Assembly: GCA_003049465.1 (NCBI GenBank)
Contig: PYSS01000099.1
Location: 86,246-150,245 of the forward strand
Source of the DNA: Magnaporthiopsis rhizophila
Taxonomy: Eukaryota > Ascomycota > Sordariomycetes > Magnaporthales > Magnaporthaceae
Direction of reading: 5' to 3'
DNA length: 64,000 nucleotides
The position numbers and the translations under genes are program-made. Each line of letters starts with the position of its first letter. The stretch's first letter is position 1. The notes beneath the pieces are model-generated. The model had not been told where the DNA came from. It saw only the letters and a list, made by a program, of their open reading frames with translations, and made no database searches. Of this stretch, positions 36,742 to 47,786 are shown one piece after another.

Positions 36742-38648
36742 TCACCCAGGGTTGCACAGCACCCTCGCCTTGGCAATAACGTTCTCGTACTGCTGCATGT
36801 GCCCGCCCGCCTCGTCACCCCGCTTGACGATGCCGGGGAACGTGGCACAGCGCACGACCGCCCCCGTCAGCGCCTCCTCGTCTAGCCCGCCCACGTCCTC
36901 CATGCGGGCCGGGTCGAAGGTAACGGCGGCGGCGGCGTGCGGCGGCGGCCGAGTGTCGCCATCTTCTGGGCCTCCCGCGTTATCAGCAGGCGGCGACGGT
37001 GGTGGCACCTCGGGCATAAAGACGCGGAACGACGCCCGCTGCACCGCGAGCAGCCGCGCGAGCTCGATCGACGACGTGATCAGCTGTCTCAGCGACGCCT
37101 CGGAGGTGGCCGCTGCGGCGGTTGGTCCAGGGGTTGATGAGCGGGACGGGGTGTTGGTGGTGGCGGGTGCGCCGCTGCCGCCGCCGCTGCTGCTACTGCC
37201 GTCGGCGGCCACGTGATGATAGTCGGGCGACAGCGCGCCCAAGAGGCGATTTATCCGTCCCACGACGCTATCTGCGAGCCGTGACGTCTCGTCGTGCATC
37301 TTGTGTGCTGCCTCCTTATTCAGGAGCGTGAGGGTTGTGGACCTCCATTGGTTCAGGGGCTCCGGGCCAGTCACTTTTTTGTTGTCCATGGGCGTCAGCC
37401 AAGCCAAACCACGAGCCGTGGGACCGGGTCTGAATGTGTCCCTTACCGAGTGATGCCACCAGCGACTCGGCCTGCGCAAGCTGCAGGGCTTGATGCTCGG
37501 ACAAGCCGACAAAGTAGCTGTCAAAAACCATCTCGACCAGTATCATGGACACGAGCGACTGCAGCATCTGTAGCTTGGACGTGCTGATGAGCTCCGCATA
37601 CGTAGGCACCAAGGCCGCCAGCTCCTCGAGCGTGGCCTCGTCTGCGTGTGAGAGGTCTACCGTGGCAGTAGGTAGGTAAGTGTCAGCGGCCACCGCTTTT
37701 TCACATAGACAACAAGACCAACCACATACCCAACTTGACCCTCCTAAAATTCCCAACAAGCCAGTTCTGCAGCCCATTGAACAGGCGCGAGAAGCCGTCG
37801 GCAAACACGTCGTCGGCGGGCGCCACGCCCGCGGCCCTGGTGCTGGTGGCGAGCCAGTCCTTAAGCCCGCGGACCTGTCCCTTCAGGTCGGCCACCTCCC
37901 TCTCGCGCGCGGCCAGGTCGCGGCGCGAGGCGTCCCAGTCGCGGTGCAGGTCGTCGAGCTCGGCATGGGCGGCGCGCAGCTCGGCGTCGACCCGCAAGAA
38001 ATGCTGGTTGAGCTGGCTGTGCTTGGCCTGCCAGAAGCTGGCGGCCTCGGACTCGTTCTGCGACAGGCGTCGAAGCTCGGCCCGGTTGGCGTCGAGCTCG
38101 CGCTCCAGATCTAGGATTTGCTGCTTGAGCGACGATGTTGTTTCCGGCTCTGCATCCGCCTGCTCCTGCTTCTGTTGCTGCGCCGCTGCCGCGTTGTCCT
38201 CGAGCGGGGACCCCGATCGTGGTGCTGCTGCTGGGCTGCTGTTGCTGCCGTTACGGCGGTGCCGATCGCCTGAAATGTCCTGGTTCACGCGGCCACGTGG
38301 CCTGCTGCCTTCTCTATGCGCCGCGTGTGGCGTGTTCGGACGACGAGTCGGCGTTCCTGTCCGGGCGGGTGGGGCGGTGACAGGGGCGCCGCCGCCGGTA
38401 CCGGCGCCATCATCGGCGGCGCTCGCTCTGCTGGTGCTGCCGCCGCCGCTGCCGTTGCCGCTCGAGAGGGCTGCGCGTGGCGGGGTGGCTATGACGGAAC
38501 CGCCGTTGCAGTCGACCGGAGGGGTCGAGGCGGACGAGGTCGAGGACGCCCAGGAGGCGGGGGCAGCCGGCGGGTTTTTTGCTGTCGCCGTCGGGGTGGT
38601 GCGGAGGACATGGCTCGAGGAGCCTCCACGGCGCTTGTCGCCGCCCAT
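36742..38648 (-). CDS. Conserved fungal coiled-coil protein, function unknown
   Basis: Three exons (38648-37730, 37656-37447, 37373-36742) give 586 aa in continuous frame. The first 165 residues are disordered (Ser/Pro/Ala/Gly). A coiled coil follows at about 170-270 (LKQQILDLERELDANRAELR ... REREVADLKGQVRGLKDWL). The globular part starts at DDVFADGFSRLFNGLQNWLV and includes LQSLVSMILVEMVFDSYFVG, LNQWRSTTLTLLNK, SSIELARLLAVQRASFRVFM and, near the end, VVRCATFPGIVKRGD and NVIAKARVLCNPG. I recognise this block order from uncharacterised proteins of filamentous ascomycetes but know no function. The second intron ends in an A-rich acceptor (CAAAAAAG). Gly/Ser and Pro insertions break the globular part, so it may be longer than its relatives. 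Confidence 0.8.
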
Positions 38649-39239
38649 CGAGAGGCGCCGGGCTGTCTCTGTTTGCTTTGTTTATCTGGCAAGCGTAGCG
38701 AGGGGTGGGCTAGGGGACGACGGGTTGCGACGCGGGGTATGTTGTCTCCTCAGTAAGCGCCTGGGGAGTGTCGTCGACGACGGAAGAAACAAACAGCATC
38801 AATTATGGCCGCCGGCATGGCGTCTGGTTGCTATGTTCCAGCGAGGTGGTCGCGTCCTCACATTCCCGACGAGGCAAAAGATCAAAAGTGCCAGTTGGAG
38901 TTCAGTCAGCCGCCAAAACAGTTGCCGTTTGCCGCACGTCATTGGCCTGTCTTTAGGGCGCTGACTGGAGGCTGCGGGCCATTCGGATAGCGGGCATTGG
39001 CCACCCGCACAGTGGACGTTTGTGCTAAGCGAGACCAGGCACCCAACTTAAGCCCCCCGGAAAGACTGATTTCTCCACCAGGTCTGCTCACGGCATTGAT
39101 CATCATGGCCAAAAGTTCACCTGATGGCGGAACCATTGGATGAAGGATTCCCTAGATAAGCTGAAAATATGAACATGATGTCGGCTGTGTGAAGGCTCCA
39201 ATGAGAAACACAAACCTCCTGATGATGCCTGATACGTCC
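38649..39239. other. Promoter region of the coiled-coil gene, 3' side of the phosphoesterase gene
   Basis: Both flanking genes are on the minus strand. About 590 bases hold the upstream region of the coiled-coil gene and the 3' UTR of the phosphoesterase gene. No gene is supported. Confidence 0.5.
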
Positions 39240-40061
39240 CTATATCTCAACCTCAACAACAGCCTCATACGCCGCATCCTCCTCCACTCCCTCCCCGCCT
39301 CCATTATCCACCCTCACGCTCTTCGCCCCAAACCCGTATATCGCCAGCCGGTCCAGCACCAGCTCTGCGCCACCAGCCCAGTCGTAGTCCGTATATCTCT
39401 CTAGTGCCCCGCGAGCGTCCACCGTCGGCCTGCTGCCCCTGCTGCCCCTGCTGCCCCTGCTGCCCCTCCCACCCCTTCCTCCTTTCCCTCCCCTACCTCC
39501 TCCGCCTCTCTTGCAGTAAACCGTATTCACAACCGTAGCATGCAGCAGCAACGGCCTCCTCCCGCCCTCATCCCGCATCAAGCCCTCTTTCACAAACACC
39601 GCATTCACACTCTCGCAAAAGCCCCGCAGCGGCTGGTCCGGCGTCGGCGCCGCGTACACGACGGCCGCCTTTGCCGGGTCGCCGTCTCCCATAATCTCCA
39701 GCCCGCGCAGCCGGACCTTCAGCTGTGTGTCACTGCTGTCCGCACCCCTAGCGGCGTTGAGCATCTCCCTGAGCTTGAGGGACCGCAGCAGCGCAACAGC
39801 CTTTGCCAGCCTGTCCTCGCCGTCGCTGCTTTGAGGCGAAGTCAGGTTCATGACGCCCAGTGTGAGGTGCAGCGTTCCCGGCGGCCTCACCGCGTCGGCG
39901 GGGAAGCCGAACCCGCCCGCGGTGGACGGCGCCGTCACGTCGGCGCGGAACGCGGCCATGGATCTGGAGAGCTGCGCGCGCGAGGCTGGCGAGGTGTTTA
40001 GTGGGATGGCCAGGAAGTGCGTTAGGGCCTGTCTGCCGCTGCTGCTTGAGCCTGACGCCAT
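39240..40061 (-). CDS. 2H phosphoesterase, AKAP7/ASCC1-like, with RG-rich insertion
   Basis: A single exon of 273 aa. The two catalytic histidine motifs of the 2H (2'-5' RNA ligase-like) fold are present: HLT in LHLTLGVM (65-67) and HAT in LLLHATVVNT (174-176). The spacing and the VVNT block fit the AKAP7 nuclear-localisation-domain / ASCC1 subgroup. The N-terminus (THFLAIPLNT) is the first strand. Relatives bind or hydrolyse nucleotide 2',3'- or 2',5'-phosphodiesters; the substrate here is unknown. Right after the second motif there is a Gly/Arg-rich insertion (about 185-211) with RGG and repeated RGS units, encoded by a 9-bp repeat. The C-terminus keeps the family-like AELVLDRLAIYGFGAKS. 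The start is the only ATG before the first strand. Confidence 0.85.
   Translation of the reverse strand: MASGSSSSGRQALTHFLAIPLNTSPASRAQLSRSMAAFRADVTAPSTAGGFGFPADAVRPPGTLHLTLGVMNLTSPQSSDGEDRLAKAVALLRSLKLREMLNAARGADSSDTQLKVRLRGLEIMGDGDPAKAAVVYAAPTPDQPLRGFCESVNAVFVKEGLMRDEGGRRPLLLHATVVNTVYCKRGGGGRGGKGGRGGRGSRGSRGSRGSRPTVDARGALERYTDYDWAGGAELVLDRLAIYGFGAKSVRVDNGGGEGVEEDAAYEAVVEVEI
39433..39471 (+). repeat. Nine-base tandem repeat, coding
   Basis: About four copies of CTGCTGCCC are tandemly repeated on the plus strand and encode Arg-Gly-Ser repeats on the minus strand. They form the core of the RG-rich insertion of the 2H phosphoesterase. Confidence 0.8.
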
Positions 40062-41540
40062 TTTTTTTCTCTTCTTTTAACTCTTCTTGTTTTCTGTCCC
40101 CTCGGGCCAAAAAGTAGGTTGGTAGCCTTATAATAAGCAACCTTATCGGGACGGAAACGCTCAGAGGGCTGGTACCGGTCTGGACGGTAGGGCAAAGGCT
40201 CGATATGGTGACGGGGATGGAAGGATGGCTGCGTGGAAGCACAGTGTAAACAGCCCACCAGTACCCGGTGGGTATTGGGCGGTTTCTGTGGAGGCACTTT
40301 TCGGGGTTGGCGGGATGCAGCTCGCTTTTAGCAGCGAAACATAGGTTTGCCGTTTCTCGAATCAATTCATGGGATATAGTACGTATTCCGAGTTTCGGTT
40401 CTTTGACAAACTCGTTTCTCGGGTTCACAGTGCCGTTCGCAGTCCAGAGCGAGCATCGGTGGAGAGTATAAACCGATCCAACAGCCCGCCCAGGCATCCA
40501 ACTCAACTAATGCACAGCCATGATGACGCCATCCTCCATCTCACGTTCATTCTCGATCAGGAAATCGGAAATGTTCAAATAAGGAGGTACCCGACATTCA
40601 CTGAGGACTATAAAGATACATCCTCGGCCAACCAAAGACAACAACGGCGTTCGACACCCGAAATCTCATGACAACGACCAGCCAGCAAAAGACACATGAC
40701 CCCATAACCATATACTGAAACCGGCCGACTGACCGCACTGCTGCATCTGAAGGAATAAAGGTATCATGTAATTGCGACCTGGCCAGCTGTCAACGAAAGC
40801 TTTACCCCAAATCAACGCCTGACCCGACAAAAGGTGAAGTTGAGCCTGTTCTCCCGCTGAGCATTCGTCTTTGGCCAGTCTGCGGGCTCTGCTGAGATAA
40901 AACGTCCATCACTGCCCCGCGCGAGCCCTGTAATCTTAGTCCCCAGAACTCCATGCTCTTCACGCCATGCTCGGCTATCGTGGGCCGTCCAGCCGTTCGG
41001 CTTCCGTACCGGCCTCCCTCCAACCGCCGCCAGAAATGAGACGCGAGTCTCCTGGTGCCGTCCCGTGCACCTCCATTTTCCTTTTGAATTTTTTTCTCAT
41101 TTTTATTCTTCGTTTCTGTTTTGTTATTTCCCAATGCGTCGTCGCCGCCCTCGGAGGCCGGTGTGGAGAATCAGGCACCAGGAGTCGTCTCCTATCCTCC
41201 AAGCATAAGCAAATCTCGCAAGTCGTGGTGATGTTGTAACGGCGGAGGCAAAGAACGATCGGAAGGAGCAGTAGAGTCGTAAACGAATGAACGCTGCAGC
41301 CGCAAACAAATGCTAACGTGAACGTGGTTGTGGGTGGGGTGGTCGAGGCCTGCCGGGCCAAGGAGCATCTTGTCCTCAAAAGCCCACCCGAACGGTGGTA
41401 GGCTTTTGCAGGCGAGTCTCCGTTCCTACGCAGTCTTGGTTTCTTGTGCTGCTCTTCGATGGAGGACGTCCACGCAAAGTCACGCCACCGGCGCCGAGAG
41501 GGCACCTGTCGGGACTCGGCTTTGAGTTGAGGGAGCAGTC
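40062..41540. other. Intergenic spacer
   Basis: The right side includes the 3' UTR of the HPt gene and the left side the promoter of the phosphoesterase gene. Open frames at 40975-41505 (-) and others have no recognisable domain. Confidence 0.45.
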
Positions 41541-42147
41541 CTACGTCTCGACATTGAAGAAGTCCAGCAGCAGTCTCTTGAGCTCCGTCATGTCTTTTTT
41601 GGCCTGGGCTAGGGCCTTGGTGATCTGCGCGATACAGACATCTTGGTTCGGCTCAGGGGTGTTATCCAGCGTGACACCGTTGCCGTACTGCTGTATGATC
41701 TGGCAGCTGTCTCTGACTTTGGTAAAGCCGAGTGTGGCCGACGATCCCTTGAGAAAGTGGCCCAGGCTGTACAGTTCCTTCAGATTTGCGTGCTTACTGA
41801 AGAGCGAACGCACCAGTTAGTAGAGGTGCCCCACACGCGCGCCCAAACGAGAACCGTAAAAGTGCTTGGTCGGGCCCAGGCAGCAAGGGTTTGTAGATGT
41901 TGGAAGTCGCAGCGCTGTGGGAGGCGTCTACCAAGTGCGGAAGCTGCCGACTGGGGATATGCCTGGGCCGCTAAGGACCAGTGATAACAACCTACAGTGC
42001 AAAGTCCATCTTGACAAACGTCTCTTCGGCCTGCTCAAAGAAGCCCAAGATAAGGGGCTTGCTGAATTCCCTGTCCTCCTCGCTCTCGTCCATCTCTAGG
42101 ATCTGGTCGAAGGTTGCCCTATCGACGTTGTCTCCAAGCTCAGCCAT
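41541..42147 (-). CDS. ypd1: Histidine phosphotransfer (HPt) protein, Ypd1-type
   Basis: Two coding exons (42147-41996 and 41796-41541) give 135 aa. The join EETFVKMDFA/L/KHANLKELYSLG restores an HPt four-helix domain with the phospho-accepting histidine at residue 64 in SLGHFLKGSSATLG. The upstream block DRATFDQILEMDESEEDREF and the downstream block VRDSCQIIQQYGNG are standard for fungal Ypd1/HPT-1. The protein relays phosphate from hybrid histidine kinases to response regulators such as those of the Ssk1 and Skn7 types, upstream of the stress MAP-kinase cascade. It is normally a single-copy, essential or near-essential gene. The intron between coding exons is 199 nt. The chosen ATG follows a spliced leader; the short N-terminus makes a small upstream coding exon possible. 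Confidence 0.88.
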
Positions 42148-43320
42148 CTTGAGAAGGATCTGGTTCCTGCACGGGGCACTCGTGTTAGCAGGCTGACATG
42201 CCAGGGCTAGCAGTCGTGCAACCGGTGTCTATGTCGGGTGGCTTTGTCGTATGCTTTCTTGACGTCTGATGGCCACTTGGTATGGAACGGAAAATCAGGG
42301 GAACAAGGGGAAGGAAAGCGAAAGCAAACAAGATTGTGCGCAAGAGCAGACAGGCAGACAGGTACAGGTAACACTATCTGAGCCGCGCTCAAGATCTCGA
42401 TCAGGAGACGTGGGATAGATCTCGGTTAACATCCGATACCTTGCCACCGATGGGGGCGAACCAAGCGTCGGATGAGCTGTTCCCAGTGTGAATCGACAAG
42501 TCCCTGTTGGGCATCTCCGCGAGAGTGGGTTGAGAAGGCTTGGGGGCCGCTTTCCGGGAGGCTGTGGGGTATTGTATGTAATGTGGCTATGAGAATGCAG
42601 CGGGCAGTGGGGACCAGTATGACCCCTCCAGCTAAACCCGGGGAGAGGGGAGCGAGAGGTGGCGGAAGGTGAGCAAGCGGTCTGCTTGCTCGAGACAACG
42701 CCGGAACGGACCCCTCGGCGCCGATCCACGCCTAGCTGCAAGAGCACGCCTTTCGTTGGGAAGGACACTGGCGATGTCCCGTTGGGTACTCAAACTCCTA
42801 GGTAGTCGCCAACGCCCCGCTCCACCGCTTTGTTCTTTTTTTCCGACTCTCCAGGCCTGCTTGATTCGTGCTTTCTCACTTGTTCTTTGTCCCTCTCGGA
42901 GACTTTTTCTTTCAGAGAAAAGGAAAATAGAAGTCATCCCTCAACTGCAGACCACTTGGTTTGCCACACTCAGAAATGACGTTTGTTCTAGAGATCCGAC
43001 TGGGTTGATGCTGGACCAAGGCAGACAGTAGGAAGGGAACAAAGCCAACCACAGGGACAGTCACCCGGTGCGGCCGAAGGCGTGTCGAGAGAGACGACAA
43101 CGAGTACGCAAACCGAGGCAGATCGTGGCAGGATAGAAACAAACTTACCGTCTGGATGGAGTAGAGGTGGATGGGAAGGCAGCGATCCTTGCGAGAGACC
43201 TTCGGGCTGGACGAAGGTTCGCGACGAGAGATGTCGTCAGCTAGGGCGGGGCGGCGGCGGCGGCGGTAGCGGAGAGAACGGGCCCAGGATGGAGGGGATG
43301 TGAACTGCTGCTGGTTGGTG
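42148..43320 (-). promoter_or_regulatory. Predicted 5' UTR intron and leader exon of the HPt gene
   Basis: Just upstream of the HPt ATG there is a good minus-strand 3' splice site at 42167 (CTAAC branch, then GTGCAG). A strong donor (GTAAGT) lies at 43148, preceded by CT- and CC-rich sequence with no ATG on the minus strand from 43149 to 43320. The simplest reading is a leader exon and a 5' UTR intron of about 980 nt. The transcription start is not defined and more exons are possible. Confidence 0.5.
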
Positions 43321-44700
43321 ACAGGAAGAGCTCGGCAGCGGGATGGCGGTGCGGTTTTTGTTTTCTTCTCAAATTTTCAGTTTGAGGCCGCGAGGGTCCA
43401 AATAGGACGGAAGACGACACTAGGGTACCTGGGGTACGTCAAGGGTGGTGTTTGGAAGGGCGCAGCTGAGGCTGATTCCTTGCGGTGGTGGTCGAGGATG
43501 GTCGATGGACGAACCAGACAGACGGCGCTGGTTTCAAAAGACGCCTTTCCGGTAGGTAGGTGTAGGGCTCGAGAGATAATATTGGCACGGGCAACCTAGG
43601 GAGAAGAGGGGAGAATACGGTCAAACGAGTTAGGAGTGGAGAGTGGTATGTCAGGGAGGTGAGTGACAGACACGCCAGGAGAATGGAAGATAGTGGAAGG
43701 AAGAAAAGAGAGGGAGGTCGGTACCTTGGCTCGCTGTCGAGGTACTTTTTTTGCGGCCTGGTCAAAAAAAAGAAGGGACGGACGGAACGGCGTGCCCGAC
43801 CCCAGCTGCCAGGTACCTTCCCTGGTCTACGGCCTGCAGTTGAGGCAGGTGGGTAACAAAAACGGTGGCTTTGGAAGCCCGTCTCGTGCGCGGGGCGGGG
43901 GAGCCGGCACGCGGCGGTTTGGTCATCAAGCCATTGAGCCACTGGCGTCCCTCCTTTTACGGCGGGGACCTGCCTGACCTGACGCAGGGCTGCCCGCGCT
44001 GGAATGAGGACCGCTGCTTCCTGCAAGCAGCTGAGGTTAATAACTGCCCCTGCGCTTCCATGCTACGCTACCCGCACCGCAGCCAAGGGAAAAGAAAAAA
44101 GAAAGGAACGTTCAAAAAGGCAAAAAAGACGTGACTGCTACGTGGGCAGCCAAACCCTACAGTCAGCAACGATTCTCCGCCGTTCCCTCTCATGGGTCTG
44201 TCCAGGTTCTGGCGTAGGGCATAAGTCCAGGTCCTCCCTCTGTGTATTCGCGTAATTTGGGGTTGGTGGTGGTTCGGTTCGGGGGACAACTACCAGATTC
44301 CAAACACCCACATGACGCTTGTGTCGATCCACTGGGTCAGCCCAGCGGCAGTTGCTGCCGCTATTCCACTCCCTACGGGACGAAGTCGGCGCAGGAAGAA
44401 AAAAAAAAGGCGCACATACGGACAATAAAAGATTAAATGGTGGCGGTCTCGGCGATATACTCGTACATGCATTCCGCAAGCAGGAAGTTGGCCTCTGGGC
44501 ACGGCAAGGAGGCAGCAGGGTTTCCAATGGTGACGTTTCTAGAAGCGAAGAAGCGAAGAGGCAGGAAGTTTGACGCCGTCGTGCCAGGCTAGAGGCAACG
44601 CGGATCCGTCTGCAGTTTGCAGCGCACTGGGCTGGTCCGTTTTCTTTTCTTTTTTCTCCCTTATTTTTCATTCACTGTTACCTTTCGGGCGGGAACAGCC

Positions 44701-44702
<2 letters not shown>

Positions 44703-44739
<37 letters not shown>

Positions 44740-44746
44740 NNNNNNN

Positions 44747-44780
<34 letters not shown>
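44703..44780 (+). repeat. Poly-T tract with seven-N assembly gap
   Basis: T37 is followed by N at 44740-44746 and then T34. The gap size is probably nominal, so the distance between flanking parts is not certain and the joint could be a misassembly. Confidence 0.9.
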
Positions 44781-44781
<1 letters not shown>

Positions 44782-47759
44782 TTCCACGGAGCTCCCTGCG
44801 TGCCTGTGCGTGGCACGATGACCTCGACGAAGGAACACCGCATATACTCTCCCCACCTCGCAGGATACCTACAGCATCCCCAACTCGCTTCCCAACCATC
44901 AGCCGTGGGGACATCACGCCTGTCGGGAGCGCGACCCGAGACGCTTCTCATTTCTCATTTACCAGCGCGCAGGGTGAGGATCCCAAGCGCACATCTTTCT
45001 TTTCCCAGCCTTTTTTTTTTTTGGTCTGCCTCCTCATCGTGAGCGCCAACCCGGCCCGTCGATACGGGCTCTCATCTCTGGTCCCTACCCCGCCGAATTT
45101 TCTGCGAAATCGGGCATTTACAGCCCACTTTCCAGTAACCAGAGCAAGAAGCACGCTAGGTACGTTACTGGTTGGCGGGATCTCAACTGACCGAACCCCT
45201 TTTCTTCCAGTGCATTCAGAAAGGAGCCTCAAAGCCGGCCAAATCTCCAGGCACTCACATTGTGGCACGTGAGTCTTGCTAGTGTAAAATACATGGAACC
45301 CCGAATCTCGGAGAAAACCTCTCATCGTCTGCCCCTCGTTAAGTTCCCCTACCATTTCATATTCTCCACTGCCCGACGTGGTGGGAGATACCGAAGCGGC
45401 CTGGACGGAAAGCAGCTGCAGGGACCATGCCAACGCCCCTGGATAGGTGAGCCGGCACCGACGAAACGGGAAAAGCAAGCTTCTACTACAGCGTCATTTT
45501 TTCCAGGGGTCCTCTGGTAGTCGAGCTCTGTGCCGCACATTCGCAAGCTGAATTAGGCGGCTTCGTTTTGCATTTGGCAGTTATTGCGGGCTCTGTGCCC
45601 AATGTATCCGAGCTCAAAAATTGCCATCTCTCTAGATCATCCATCATCTATTGGATCCATACCCCTCAGCTTCCATGGGCCGACCATCTCCGGCCACGCT
45701 GATCCTGATCGGCGAAGGCCGTTCTAGAAGCTGCAGATCCACAGAAACGAGACACCACCAACCTGAACGGGCAGCGAACCACAGGGTTGGGGTCTAGACT
45801 CTCGGGCGAGATTGCATTTGTGACAGCGATGACGTTGAGCCGCGGGGTGGGAAATGTTACGCCGGCGATCCGTTCCCCCTCCCCGCTCCGTCCCATGGTG
45901 CTTTTTGGCTTTTTTGACCGACCGTAGAGGGGTCCACCTGGATGGAGAGAGGAAGGCCATCCACTCCACTGCCAGGTTAGACGCTGTGCAGCAAAGAAAA
46001 AAAAAGTCAATGTGAAATGGAACGTGAGGGACCGTTCGGGCACCGGGTGTCGGAATTGGGTTTGCCTTGCTTGCATCAGCATGACATATTGGGCGGGGGG
46101 AGGCGGTCAACTTGTGGGTGTCTGGGAATCTGGGCTGATTTTTGTGAATCTCTGGAGAGCGGCGAGAGGCGGTCATGTTGGGCCGCCAAGGCTTCGTTGC
46201 TGTCTCATCGCCGACATAGGAGAAAAGGGTAAAAACAACGAGGAGAGAGATATAAATGAATCCCCCGTGTAGTCCGCCAACACGGAATAGGCATTCGGGC
46301 AGAAAGTACCCCAAAGTGTACGACTTGGGAAGAGCACGCGTCGAGGACAAAATGCGGCTGGTTCCATTTAATCGGGTGCAACAAACCAACAGACGTCATT
46401 GAGCTTTTTCCCGATCCACCCGCACCGTTTCGTGGTTTCCAGCGGTAACCGCCCACCACTCCGTTTTACATTCACGCAGACTAAAAAGTACAGTTTGGGA
46501 CTGCTCCCCGTCGTTCTATCAATGGTGGAGTTGACCGACGGTGTCATTGCTGAATCGCTTGCCTTGCCCGGACCTGCGTGGGTTCGTTCGGACAGGGCGG
46601 GGTGAGAGGAAAAGAGAAGAAGACGGAGAAAAAAAAAGGAATGCACCCTGCTGGGGTTCAATGTAGCCGCGCGTGCCTTGCGTCCCCACCATGGCGGGGA
46701 CCAAAAAGGCATTCCGTCATGGGTTCATGGGTTCCTCTGAACCCTCCACCCAACGACGTCATACCGCCTCGAGCCTAGGGTTCCACCGCATCTCATTGGA
46801 CGCAGGGCAGACGTGGGATTCCGACTTCCCTTCCGTGCCAATCAGCGCGTGCGACGGTCCCTCATCGACCTGACTTCACCTCTCTGGGAAGAAGCCCGAA
46901 CGAGGAGGGGAAGAACAGCTAGCAGCAGTATCGGGCAATGGGAAATGTGAGCAATTTTTCCCTGTTGTTTCCACTTCTCACCAGCAGGATAAGCTAACGA
47001 CGTGAGCACGTATGCCTATAAAAGCAAGTTATTTAAAGAGTCGTGGTGCTCATCTCATGTTCTAGACCTGGCCCGAGGCTGGGCGTACTTGCCAGCAAGA
47101 AACCCGTCCAACACGGATGCCTGGTACCGGATCAGTCCACCTCGCTTCCATCACTCCGTGTCTCCCCTTGTGGCTCCCCCTTCAGCTGAGCTTGGGTCGG
47201 GCACAGCTGCTTTTCCTGGCAGGTATAGCTTTACTCTGCAAGTACCACCCTCTCTCTAACCCAACCCGTCAAGCTCATCATGCCAGCGGCCGTCCAAGCA
47301 ACCATGGTCAAATCCCGAACGGCGGGGTACCACTTTTCTACCAAGGATTCGATGTCCAGACCGACCTAGCTGGATGCTCCGTTTCAAGCCGAGGCATTCC
47401 GTGACAAGGAACAAGCCTCCATCACCAACGGCAACTAGGTTGCTTGGCAAACGGGGAGGCAGAAGAAACCAGAAACGGGTCCCATATTGTCCATCCGATC
47501 TCGACAAGAGCCGGGAGTCTCGCGGATCGAGTGGTTGAAGGATATGGAACAAGGGAGGAAAGAAAATACGAAATTTGACCAGACATCACGCCGGCTGCAC
47601 TGGCCCATTTGGCACAGGGCTGGATGCCGATCACTGACTTGTTGGGTATCCCGGGTGAGCCCTCTCCAACTGCGACAGTTCCGCACTTCCGGAGACGGGG
47701 AGCTCACTAACAGCCCGCCGTCACATCTCACCTCACTCGCTCCGTCTTGCTCGCACCAC

Positions 47760-47786
47760 AAAAAAAAAAAAAAAAAAAAAAAAAAA
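47760..47786 (+). repeat. Poly-A tract (27)
   Basis: An uninterrupted run of 27 A followed by CA-rich sequence. No flanking target-site duplication or gene-like body was noticed, so a retroposed origin is not supported. Confidence 0.8.

Noticed and set aside
37735..38964. 409-codon plus-strand open frame
   Set aside because: Antisense to exon 1 of the coiled-coil gene. It is Ser/Arg/Ala-rich with no recognisable feature.
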